Shown piece after piece: positions 44,075-52,667 of a DNA stretch of 64,000 nucleotides. The stretch is from an uncultured Pseudomonadales bacterium. GTDB lineage: Bacteria; Pseudomonadota; Gammaproteobacteria; Pseudomonadales; Azotimanducaceae. The notes beneath the pieces are model-generated. The model did not search any database and was not told the DNA's origin. It worked only from the letters and a program-made list of their open reading frames with translations. The stretch spans positions 985,617 to 1,049,616 of the forward strand of contig OX638346.1 in the NCBI GenBank assembly GCA_951813515.1, in the 5' to 3' direction. A program made the translations under genes and the position numbers. Within the stretch, counting starts at the first letter, position 1. Every line of letters begins with the position of its first letter.

Positions 44075-46705
44075 ATGACTACTTATTCCACAAACTGGCG
44101 CAGCTTGAGCATTGCGGCATTTGCCGTGATCGGCATGGTGCTCTGCCTGCCGGCGACCGCCCAGTCCGACGAAGAAGAGGACGACGCGGCCGAAGACGAG
44201 GAGATGGTCGAGGAGATTGTGGTCACCGCCACGTACCGCGACACGATGCTGATGGACACGCCGATGTCCATCTCGGCCATAACGGACGTCGAGATCGAGA
44301 TGCGGGGCGTCGAGGACATACAGTCGCTGTACCTGTCGATACCCGGACTGAACTACGGCGTAGCGACGCAGACGTACCACCGAGTCAACGCGCGGGGCAT
44401 CGATTCCCTGGCGTGGGGCGACACGGGTGCGGTTTCGACGTACGTCGACAACCTGCCCATAGCGGGCTACGACGGCTACCGGGCGCCGCTGGCGCCGAAC
44501 TTCGACCTAGAGAGGATCGAGGTTCTCAGGGGACCACAGGGTACGCTCTACGGCGAAGGCTCCGTGGCGGGAACCATCCGCTATATAACCAAGAAGCCGA
44601 ACCCCGAAGGGTTCGACTACTCCTTCACCGGGAAGGCCTACAAGATGCAGTATTCCGGCGACCCGGGACACCGCATCGACGGCATGGTCAATCTCCCGCT
44701 CGGGGAGCGGCTGGCGGCGCGCATCACCGGCTTTTCGCGCTACAGAGCGGGACTCATCGATCGCGTGACCGGGGGGCTGCAAGTCATCGAGAAGGATGTC
44801 GACTATATCGACGACGGCGGCTTCCGCGCCCAGATCGCGTGGTATCCCAGCGATTCGGTCTCGGTCAACGCGTTGGCCTACTACGTGGGAAGCGACGTCG
44901 GCGGTCCCGGGATTACTTTCCACTGCTTCCGAGACTATCGCCCGGTGACTCCAACGCTCTCGGAAAACGATTCCGAGCGACGGCCTCAAATCCCGCGATA
45001 CATGAACCCGGAGGACTGCGAGACCGGTCCTAACGGTGCCTGGGACGGAAAGACCGCGAAATGGAAGGCGGGAGGAGACAGTCTTTACCAGACGCACCTA
45101 TCCGCCCCGAACGCTGTCAGCGGCGGAGCGTCCAAGACCTGGATCTACAACTTCAGCCTTGAGTGGGAGGGACCGTGGGCGGACCTGACCGCGACCACGT
45201 CAGTCTACGACCACCAGATCAGGTGGACCGGCGAGCGGGCGCCCCGCTTTGTCGTGGATCAGGGTTTGGACCGGGAGATCGACAGGATCTGCGCGGAGAT
45301 AGTAGGTTGCGCGCCGCACGCATTGCACAACGAAGTCGGCACATGGGTCTGGCAGGCTACCGACCGCGCCTCCCAGGAGATCCGCCTGGTCTCCAACTGG
45401 GATCGCCGTCTGCAGTGGACCATCGGCGTATACGCCGCCGACACCGTCATCGCGCCCACGGACGACCACTACGGCGCCGGAAATTGCCCGGACCACGTCA
45501 CCTACAAGGCCCCAGACATTGAGTGCGGCAGGTGGGCGCTCGCGTTCGACCCCGCCGTGTCCATCGAGCATCAGCAGGCGATCATACGGGAACTGAACAA
45601 GGGTCCCGGCCGTCCCGACGGAATTTCATATCGGTCCCGGGTGGAGGCGGCCGTCTTCGGCGAAGTGAGCTACCGCCTGGGTGATTCGTTGGAACTCATC
45701 GCCGGGATACGTTACGCCGAGATCGAGACCGGTGTGGATATCGGCCCGACTGGTGTTTGGGTGCCGAGAAGCGAGGCGAACTCAGTCAACGTGTACGCCA
45801 CCGACAAGGCCGACGCGCCCAAGTTCACCGTCAAATGGCGACCCACCGAAGACATGATGGTCTACGCCATGTGGGCGAGCGGGTTCCGCGCCGGCTCCCT
45901 GAACCACCGGATGGGCCAGCGCGTCGTCGAATTCGACGAACTGCGCCAGCGCGGCATCCCCGGCGCCGAGGACTTGTATCACCTCGCCCAGCGCTACCTG
46001 AGCGCGGGAGGCGACCAGATGGACACCTACGAACTCGGTATCAAGGCGGAGGTTCTTGACGGTCGGATCAGCTTCACGGCCAACGCGTACCTGATGGACT
46101 GGACAAACGCGCTGATCTTCACGGACGCCAGGTTCGACGAGCTTACGGACCCCGCTACCGGAGCGGTCGTGTCCAAGATCGACTCCATACCGGGCCTGCT
46201 CAACGCCGGCGCGGTCCAGACCGCCGGTTTCGAGTTCGAGGCGCGGGGCCAACTGACCGACTCGTTGAGCTTCCAGTTGAGCGGCGAATATGTCCCGAGA
46301 GCGGAAAACGAGGTAGAGATTCGTCCCGGAAACACCCCGGGCGTGGTTACGACCGTGCCCTCCTGGGCCACTTACCCGCCGGGCAACCGCATGCGCGGTA
46401 CGCCGGTGTACGCCGGATTCGCCGCGTTGTCGTATGACTTCGAGCTTGCCGGCTACGATGCCTTGCTGCGTTCGGATGTGGTCATCCGCGGCACCAAGAA
46501 TTACAGGACAATCGCCAACAAGCGGCCGACGCCCACCTGGGAGACCTTTGGCGTGAAGCTCCTGCTGAGCCGCGACAACTACCAGTACGGTGCCTATATC
46601 GAGAACATCCTCGATCATCCGGCCCCGTCCAACATTGGTGACGGCGGATATGTCGGCTGGCACCATCCGAGAACATTCGGCGTGCAGGTGAACTACAACC
46701 TGTAG
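44075..46705 (+). CDS. TonB-dependent outer-membrane receptor 2
   Basis: The ATG at 44075 follows AGAGGGGGAAACTG and gives 876 residues. The layout is the same as receptor 1: a signal peptide (IAAFAVIGMVLCLPATAQ), an acidic spacer, EEIVVTATYRDT, a plug (RIEVLRGPQGTLYGEGSVAG) and a barrel ending in WHHPRTFGVQVNYNL. It is a clear tandem paralogue. Divergence is greatest in the extracellular loops, for example the cysteine-containing loops around 285-310 and 445-485, so the ligand probably differs. Confidence 0.94.
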   Translation: MTTYSTNWRSLSIAAFAVIGMVLCLPATAQSDEEEDDAAEDEEMVEEIVVTATYRDTMLMDTPMSISAITDVEIEMRGVEDIQSLYLSIPGLNYGVATQTYHRVNARGIDSLAWGDTGAVSTYVDNLPIAGYDGYRAPLAPNFDLERIEVLRGPQGTLYGEGSVAGTIRYITKKPNPEGFDYSFTGKAYKMQYSGDPGHRIDGMVNLPLGERLAARITGFSRYRAGLIDRVTGGLQVIEKDVDYIDDGGFRAQIAWYPSDSVSVNALAYYVGSDVGGPGITFHCFRDYRPVTPTLSENDSERRPQIPRYMNPEDCETGPNGAWDGKTAKWKAGGDSLYQTHLSAPNAVSGGASKTWIYNFSLEWEGPWADLTATTSVYDHQIRWTGERAPRFVVDQGLDREIDRICAEIVGCAPHALHNEVGTWVWQATDRASQEIRLVSNWDRRLQWTIGVYAADTVIAPTDDHYGAGNCPDHVTYKAPDIECGRWALAFDPAVSIEHQQAIIRELNKGPGRPDGISYRSRVEAAVFGEVSYRLGDSLELIAGIRYAEIETGVDIGPTGVWVPRSEANSVNVYATDKADAPKFTVKWRPTEDMMVYAMWASGFRAGSLNHRMGQRVVEFDELRQRGIPGAEDLYHLAQRYLSAGGDQMDTYELGIKAEVLDGRISFTANAYLMDWTNALIFTDARFDELTDPATGAVVSKIDSIPGLLNAGAVQTAGFEFEARGQLTDSLSFQLSGEYVPRAENEVEIRPGNTPGVVTTVPSWATYPPGNRMRGTPVYAGFAALSYDFELAGYDALLRSDVVIRGTKNYRTIANKRPTPTWETFGVKLLLSRDNYQYGAYIENILDHPAPSNIGDGGYVGWHHPRTFGVQVNYNL

Positions 46706-46734
46706 TACCCAGCACTTTGCCGAGTTAAACCTCG

Positions 46735-46767
46735 CAGCCCGCACCGCTCGGTGCGGGCTGTTTTTTT
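46735..46767 (+). terminator. Rho-independent terminator of receptor 2
   Basis: An 11-bp stem (CAGCCCGCACC with GGTGCGGGCTG, loop GCTC) followed by seven T. It starts about 30 bases after the stop and is the same hairpin family as at 51671-51703. Confidence 0.92.
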
Positions 46768-47063
46768 GGCTGTTGCTGACCGCACGCGCGACAGGTTACG
46801 GGTCCCGGAATGCGATGTGTTCCAGATCAGACACATTTGGTACTAGATTTGGGTGCCGTCGGATAACGAAGCGACCGGCATCGGGCGCAATGTAGGTCTA
46901 TCCACCCAACGTACCTCTGTGGTAACGAGGCGAACAACCGGTTGGCGATTCGCCTTAGCTCCCCGTTGGGTATTGCGTGTCGTGGGACTCAAGTTCCGCT
47001 CTATTCGACCGACATGATCTTTTCGCTCAAAAATGGTCGCATAAAGACGACGAGCCTCTATCG
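46768..47063. other. Intergenic stretch before the antitoxin gene
   Basis: About 300 bases after the receptor-2 terminator hold no credible gene, hairpin or repeat that I can see. The Phd-type gene begins at its end. Confidence 0.5.
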
Positions 47064-47327
47064 ATGAAGCAAGGCATTCCTGCCGCCGAGGCGAAGACGA
47101 ACTTCGGCGCACTTCTGGAGAAGGTACAACGCGAGCCCCTCATGATCTCTAAGAAAGGCCGCCCGGTCGCCGTCCTGATGTCGATGGATGAGTTCGCGGC
47201 GCATCAGCGAATCAAGCTCGAGCAACTCCGTCGCGAGGTGCAGGCCGGGCTTGCAGACCTGGAAGAAGGCAAGGTCATCAGCGGCGCTGAGGCCTTTGAA
47301 GCGATGGATCGAGAACTCGGAGATTGA
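47064..47327 (+). CDS. Phd/YefM-type antitoxin
   Basis: The ATG at 47064 gives 87 residues. The Phd/YefM N-terminal DNA-binding region is plain (PAAEAKTNFGALLEKVQREP, then GRPVAVLMSMDEF). The C-terminal part (LADLEEGKVISGAEAFEAMD) is the toxin-binding helix, of the kind paired with ParE/RelE toxins. The following toxin frame, overlapping by a few bases, is broken by an early stop, so this antitoxin is an orphan. Confidence 0.88.
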   Translation: MKQGIPAAEAKTNFGALLEKVQREPLMISKKGRPVAVLMSMDEFAAHQRIKLEQLRREVQAGLADLEEGKVISGAEAFEAMDRELGD

Positions 47328-47440
47328 TACCTCGGTACGACTTTACGCAAAGGGCGCTGGCCGACTTGCGAGATATCGCTCGCTGACTTGTCCAAGATGA
47401 GCGATCGGGTGGGGGCCACTCGGATACGAAGTGCTGTTCA
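47324..47440 (+). pseudogene. Broken ParE/RelE-family toxin
   Basis: A TTG at 47324 overlapping the antitoxin stop opens with IPRYDFTQRALADLRDIAR, a typical ParE start, but TGA at 47384-47386 ends it after about 20 codons. The same frame continues for a short way as LVQDERSGGGHSDTKC and then loses any likeness to the family. The toxin is therefore inactive unless the base is a sequencing error. Confidence 0.65.
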
Positions 47441-47537
47441 TCGACTCCGAGCACAGGGCTTCAGTCGGCGTTCACCTTCGGGCAACGACTGCAGCTACGA
47501 TGCTCGTTGGCACCCATGACCACGCGGCTCGAACCGC

Positions 47538-48689
47538 TTACGGCAGGTCTTCCAGGATGCGGCGCGCAGCGACGGCCCGGATGCCCTTTGCGAGTGGAAA
47601 CGTTTCTTCGCCTGCATGGATCACGTCCAACCGTTCGAGTTGCAAATCTTCGGCCGCGTTGCGCATGGAACGCGTAACGGCGGGCGAACTGGTGCGTTTC
47701 ACCTCCAGGCCCCGAAGTCGGCCGCCGCGGTTCACGATCAGGTCGATCTCGGCACCCGAGTGGGCGGCCCAGAAGTAACACTGCCGGTCCTCTACCCCGA
47801 GCGCGCGGATCGCATTCTCGAGGATGAAGCCTTCCCAGGAGGCACTCACCTTGGGGTGTCGTTCGAGTCGCTCTCGACTGTCGATGTCCAGCAAGCGGTG
47901 AAGCAAGCCCGAGTCTCGGACGTACACCTTGGGCGATTTGACCTGGCGTTTCCCCAGATTCGCGCTCCAGGGCTTGAGGCTGCGCACCATGAATGTCGCT
48001 TCCAGCGCGTCCAGGTATCGTCGGACGGTGTGGTGCGAGACGCCGAACGCGCGGGCGAGTTCCGAACCGTTCCAGACCTGGGCATGGTAGTGGGCGAGCA
48101 TGCTCCAGAACCGTTCGAGCGTTGCGGCGGGGATCGTGATTCCGAGTCGCGCGATGTCTCGCTCAAGGAACGTGCTGACGAAATCCCGCCTCCAACGATA
48201 GCTGCCAGCATCGCTGCGCGCCGTGAAGGACGCCGGGAAGCCGCCCCGCAACCAGAGTTGATCCATCCGCTCCGGCCCGGTCTCGGCCAGCGAGAAGACC
48301 GGTAGTTCGTAATAGGCGATGCGACCGGCGAGCGATTCCGAACTCTGTCGCAGCAACTCGGGAGACGCGCTCTCCAGAACGAGAAATCGGGCCGGAAGTG
48401 GCCGGCGGTCGGCAAGCACGCGCAAGGTCGGGAACACGTCGGGACGCCGTTGCACCTCGTCGAGGACGACCAGGCCCTCGAGTTCGGAAAGCGCCAGCAT
48501 CGGATCGCCCAGGCGCGTAAGGTCCGTTGAGGACTCCAAATCGAAAAGGTGCGTCGGAGCCCAATGCTGTCGTGCGAGTTCCCGGGCGAGCGTGGTCTTG
48601 CCGACCTGACGAGCGCCGACAAGGGCTACGACAGGACTGTCCTCCAACAATGCCTGAATGCTTCGCAAGTGCTCGGTACGTGGCAACAT
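47538..48689 (-). CDS. AAA ATPase with DUF4143 domain
   Basis: The protein has 383 residues. Walker A is VGARQVGKTTLARELA near 24-39, Walker B LVVLDEVQRRPDVF near 74, and the arginine-bearing LESASPELLRQSSESLAGR near 105-123. A winged-helix segment (LARAFGVSHHTVRRYLDAL) is near 213. The DUF4143 end has the nuclease-like pattern SGAEIDLIVNRGG and GLEVKRT, with D and ExK. Full length for the family. The partial protein at the left window edge belongs to the same family but is not a close copy. It sits with the toxin-antitoxin remnant as an accessory insert between receptors 2 and 3. Confidence 0.9.
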   Translation of the reverse strand: MLPRTEHLRSIQALLEDSPVVALVGARQVGKTTLARELARQHWAPTHLFDLESSTDLTRLGDPMLALSELEGLVVLDEVQRRPDVFPTLRVLADRRPLPARFLVLESASPELLRQSSESLAGRIAYYELPVFSLAETGPERMDQLWLRGGFPASFTARSDAGSYRWRRDFVSTFLERDIARLGITIPAATLERFWSMLAHYHAQVWNGSELARAFGVSHHTVRRYLDALEATFMVRSLKPWSANLGKRQVKSPKVYVRDSGLLHRLLDIDSRERLERHPKVSASWEGFILENAIRALGVEDRQCYFWAAHSGAEIDLIVNRGGRLRGLEVKRTSSPAVTRSMRNAAEDLQLERLDVIHAGEETFPLAKGIRAVAARRILEDLP

Positions 48690-48968
48690 GGCGCCAAAAT
48701 ATCACGAAAATTGGAAGTTGCACGTCCAATTTTCAAATATATGGGGTGAGCCGGGGGATGAGCGCATCCGGCCCCGACATCCTCGATCACCCGGCTCCGA
48801 TCACGATTGGAGGTGGCCGCCATACTGCTTGCCACAGGGTGCGAGCCGCCTCATTGGGGCATTGGGAGGTCTTTCGCGACAGATTTCTCACGCACCTTCG
48901 TACATAATATTGGGTGTGCATGGCCTTTTTTGTCGTGCGACACCATCAACATTTTGTGGAGAGATTTG

Positions 48969-51647
48969 ATGAGAATTCCTTACAAGAGCCGGGGACGGCT
49001 CGGCATTGCGGCACTCGCCGCAATCGGCACGGTCTTTTGCCTGCCTGCGTCGGCCCAGTCCGACGAGGACGAAGGAGAAGCCGCCGAAGACGATCCGATG
49101 GTCGAGGAGATCGTGGTCACGGCCACGTACCGCGACACCGATCTGATGGATACGCCCCTGACCATCTCGGCGCTCACCGACGTCGAGATCGAACAGCGGG
49201 GGATCGAGGACATCTCGAACCTGTACCTGTCGATCCCCGGCTTGAACTACGGCATGGCCACGCAGACGTACCACAGGGTTTCGGCGCGCGGCATCGACAA
49301 CCTGTCATTCGGCATGTCGCCGTCGGTTTCGACCTATGTGGACAACCTGCCCATATCGGGCTTCAACGAATATCGGCAGCCGCTGGCGCCGGTGTTCGAC
49401 CTCGAACGCATTGAAGTGCTGAAGGGACCGCAGGGCACGCTCTACGGCGAAGGCAGCATGGCGGGAGCGATCCGCTACATCACCAAGGGACCCAGCCCGG
49501 AGGGTTTCGACTACGCCGTGACGGCGAGAGCCTACAGCCCGCAGTATTCCAACGACATCGGGCACCGCATCGACGGCATGGTCAATATCCCGCTCGGCGA
49601 GCAGTTGGCGGCACGCATCACCGGCTACTCACGCTACAAGGCCGGGATCATGGATCAAGTGTCGGAATCCGAGATCGGAGAAGATGTCAATTTCGTCGAT
49701 GAGATCGGCGGCCGGTTCCAACTCGCTTTCTTCCCAACAGACAGTCTTGAGATCTCGGGGTTTGCCCACTTGGTCTCGACCGATATCGGCGGCCCCGGGA
49801 TTGCCCACCACTGCTACGTGGACCAGCGTCCCGACAATGGATCCCTGCCCAATGACGTAGGTGGGCGGGGCCCCGAGAATCCGCGCTGGACGCCCCTGAG
49901 AGGGGGTTGCGAGTCCGGCCCGAACGGCACCTGGGACGGCAAAACCGCGAAATACAACGAGGGTGGCGGGGCTGTCTACGACACCCACCTGTCCGCGCCG
50001 GCATTTGTCGGAGTCGACGGCGGCGCGTCGGAATCGAGCATTTTCCACGTGAGCCTGGAATGGGAAGGACCCTGGGCGGACCTGATCATGTCCTCGTCGT
50101 TCTACGACACCGAGATCGCGTACGCCGAGGAGCAGAGGGGAGGCTTCTCCCTGCTCACGACTGGCCGCTTCTTCCAGTCGTGGGATGCTGCATGCGCACA
50201 GGTAGAAGGTTGCCAGCGGGGCGTCGACGCCTACGACAAGGACGGCCCGATCGACGCCCGCAGCAGCGCCTCGGGCGGCTGGAGCTACACCGAGCGCTCG
50301 GCCCACGAGGCGCGCCTGATTTCCAACAATGACGCCAGCAGGTGGCAGTGGACCGTTGGTGCCTACGTCACGGACACCGAGGTCGGGCCGCTGGAGAAGA
50401 ACTGGGGGCCCTGTGGCGCGACCGGGCCCTGGGCCTTGACCACTTACACGGCCCCCGACATCACCTGTGTGAGCGCACGCTACGCGTTCGATCCCAGGGT
50501 GCCTGTCCCCGTCCAGCAGGATGTCATGCGCATCCTCCTGACCACATTGGACAGGCCGGGCGGCGCCATATATGAGACGCGCTCCGAGGAGGCCATATTC
50601 GGCGAGGTGAGCTATCGGATCAGCGAACGGTGGGAAATCCTGGCCGGATTGCGCTGGGCCGACACGGGTGCTTCCGTGCACGCCGGCCCGGGCGGCAGGT
50701 ATACGACGCTCGAAGAGGCGTCACAAAACAGCAAAGTGGATACCAAGGACGCGGAGGAACTGGACACCGGAGCCTATGCGCCGAAGGTCTCCCTCAACTG
50801 GCGGCCAACCGACGGTGTGTTGATTTACGGCATGGTTGCAAGCGGCTTCCGCGCGAGCGGCGTCAACAGATGGGTCGCGGGCACCGCCGAAATCTATCGG
50901 CAGGCTGTTGCGCGAGGAGTCCCGGGAGCCCAAGAGAGGCTTGACGACGTGACCCAGCGACTCACGTTCCGTGGCGACCAGATCAGAACCTACGAGCTCG
51001 GGCTCAAAGCCTCGATCGGGGAAATCGACTTCACGGCGGCAGCGTACCGAATGAACATGACGGATGCCGTGATTCACGATACAGACGTGATTCCGGGCCT
51101 GGTCGATCCCGAAACCGGACAGAACCTGGTCAACGTCAGCTACGCATTCGCCCGCAAGAACGCCGGCGAAGCCCAATCCACCGGGCTGGAACTGGAAGCG
51201 CGCGGCCAACTGACCGACCGGTTGAGTTTTCATATCGGCGGCGCGTGGGTGCCCGATGCGGAAGTCCAAAGTCAGGCGGTGTCCCGGATCAACCCGCAAG
51301 CGGTTCAGCGTGTCAACGTCAAGGAAGGCAACCGCATGCAGATAACGCCGGTGTACAGCGGGTCCGCCTCACTGATGTACGACTTCGAACTCTTGGGCTA
51401 CGATGCCTTGTTGCGTGGAGACCTCAGCTTCACCGACACGCTGTTCAGGAGCACAAACAACGAGCGGCCGTCTCCAACCTGGGAGTTGCTGAACGTGAAG
51501 CTCCTGCTGAGTCGCGACGAGTACGAATACGGCTTCTACATCAACAACATCTTCGATCACCCGGCCCCGTTCGGGATTGGAGATAGCGGGTATCACGGCT
51601 TCCACAACCCGCGGACATTCGGCGTGCAGTTCAACTACAACCTGTAG
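48969..51647 (+). CDS. TonB-dependent outer-membrane receptor 3
   Basis: The ATG at 48969 gives 892 residues; the frame is open further upstream, but the signal peptide (LGIAALAAIGTVFCLPASAQ) fixes the start. It has the same EEIVVTATYRDT box, plug (RIEVLKGPQGTLYGEGSMAG) and C-terminus (FHNPRTFGVQFNYNL) as receptors 1 and 2. The loop around 290-380 shows the same cysteine pattern (IAHHCYVDQRP) as receptor 1. It lacks the hairpin leader found ahead of the other two, so its control may differ. Confidence 0.94.
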   Translation: MRIPYKSRGRLGIAALAAIGTVFCLPASAQSDEDEGEAAEDDPMVEEIVVTATYRDTDLMDTPLTISALTDVEIEQRGIEDISNLYLSIPGLNYGMATQTYHRVSARGIDNLSFGMSPSVSTYVDNLPISGFNEYRQPLAPVFDLERIEVLKGPQGTLYGEGSMAGAIRYITKGPSPEGFDYAVTARAYSPQYSNDIGHRIDGMVNIPLGEQLAARITGYSRYKAGIMDQVSESEIGEDVNFVDEIGGRFQLAFFPTDSLEISGFAHLVSTDIGGPGIAHHCYVDQRPDNGSLPNDVGGRGPENPRWTPLRGGCESGPNGTWDGKTAKYNEGGGAVYDTHLSAPAFVGVDGGASESSIFHVSLEWEGPWADLIMSSSFYDTEIAYAEEQRGGFSLLTTGRFFQSWDAACAQVEGCQRGVDAYDKDGPIDARSSASGGWSYTERSAHEARLISNNDASRWQWTVGAYVTDTEVGPLEKNWGPCGATGPWALTTYTAPDITCVSARYAFDPRVPVPVQQDVMRILLTTLDRPGGAIYETRSEEAIFGEVSYRISERWEILAGLRWADTGASVHAGPGGRYTTLEEASQNSKVDTKDAEELDTGAYAPKVSLNWRPTDGVLIYGMVASGFRASGVNRWVAGTAEIYRQAVARGVPGAQERLDDVTQRLTFRGDQIRTYELGLKASIGEIDFTAAAYRMNMTDAVIHDTDVIPGLVDPETGQNLVNVSYAFARKNAGEAQSTGLELEARGQLTDRLSFHIGGAWVPDAEVQSQAVSRINPQAVQRVNVKEGNRMQITPVYSGSASLMYDFELLGYDALLRGDLSFTDTLFRSTNNERPSPTWELLNVKLLLSRDEYEYGFYINNIFDHPAPFGIGDSGYHGFHNPRTFGVQFNYNL

Positions 51648-51670
51648 CACTCTGCCGAATTAACCCTTTG

Positions 51671-51703
51671 CAGCCCGCACCGCATGGTGCGGGCTGTTTT
51701 TTT
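51671..51703 (+). terminator. Rho-independent terminator of receptor 3
   Basis: CAGCCCGCACC and GGTGCGGGCTG form an 11-bp stem with loop GCAT, followed by seven T. Nearly identical to the terminator of receptor 2, including the preceding TTAACC. Confidence 0.92.
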
Positions 51704-51796
51704 GGTGCGCCCGGATCAAGGCGCGCCCTCCCGTCGTCGTGCAAGTTCACGACGTTGTTCCTATTCTTGGACATGTTCAGACAATCGGGGGGAGCC

Positions 51797-52594
51797 ATGA
51801 GGCTGAAAGACCAGGCGTGTGTAGTGGTCGGCGCCGGTCAGACGCCGGGGGAGACCATCGGTAACGGCCGCGCCGCTGCTATCACCTACGCCCGGGAAGG
51901 CGCTCGCCTTTTGCTGGTCGACATCGACGAGGCACTAGCCCTTGAGACGCAATCGATGATCGCCGACGAAGGTTTCAGCGCCAAGGTCATGACGGCCAAC
52001 GTCACGAGAGAGGATGATTGCCGCGCCATCACGACCACGGCGGTCGATCATTTCGGGCGCATCGACGTTCTGCACTACAACGTCGGCAAGAGCCAGGGCG
52101 ACAGCGAAGTGACCGAACTCGGGCGCGAGAACTGGACCGACATCATGGAGATGAACCTCACCGGATGTTATCTCTGCTGCAAGTACGCGCTGCCGATCAT
52201 GCGCGAACAGAAATCCGGGGTGATTACCGCCATCTCGTCCATGGCGGCCGACGGCGCGCACATGAACATGACCTACGGCGTCTCGAAGTCCGGCATGAAC
52301 TCGCTGGTCCAGTCCATGGCAATCCACAACGCCAGCCACGGCATTCGCATCAACGCGATCATGCCGGGCCTGATGGATACGCCGATGGCGATCGAGCGAC
52401 GGGCGAGCGAGCAGAACCGTGCCCGCGACGAGATCCGGGCCGACCGTGCGCGCCAGGTCCCGCTCCTGGGCCGCCAGGGCACCGGCTGGGATGTCGCCAA
52501 CGCGGCGCTTTTCCTGGCGTCCTCCGAGGCCAGCTACATCACCGGAATCTGTCTTCCCGTCGACGGTGGACTATCGGCTCGAGCACACCTGTGA
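51797..52594 (+). CDS. Short-chain dehydrogenase/reductase (SDR)
   Basis: The ATG at 51797 follows GGGGGGAG and gives 265 residues. The cofactor region is VVVGAGQTPGETIGNGRAA, the atypical glycine motif of some SDRs. LHYNVGKSQG replaces the usual NNAG-type motif. The catalytic serine is in ITAISSMAADG near 145, with YGVSKSG providing Tyr and Lys. It oxidises or reduces an alcohol or ketone with NAD(P). The substrate is unknown; the position suggests the cluster that follows. Confidence 0.9.
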   Translation: MRLKDQACVVVGAGQTPGETIGNGRAAAITYAREGARLLLVDIDEALALETQSMIADEGFSAKVMTANVTREDDCRAITTTAVDHFGRIDVLHYNVGKSQGDSEVTELGRENWTDIMEMNLTGCYLCCKYALPIMREQKSGVITAISSMAADGAHMNMTYGVSKSGMNSLVQSMAIHNASHGIRINAIMPGLMDTPMAIERRASEQNRARDEIRADRARQVPLLGRQGTGWDVANAALFLASSEASYITGICLPVDGGLSARAHL

Positions 52595-52667
52595 TCACTC
52601 CCACTCCCTTGCACATGGAGACCGCGCGGCCATAACATCAATCTTTCGGGTTATGGAGGGGATAGCC

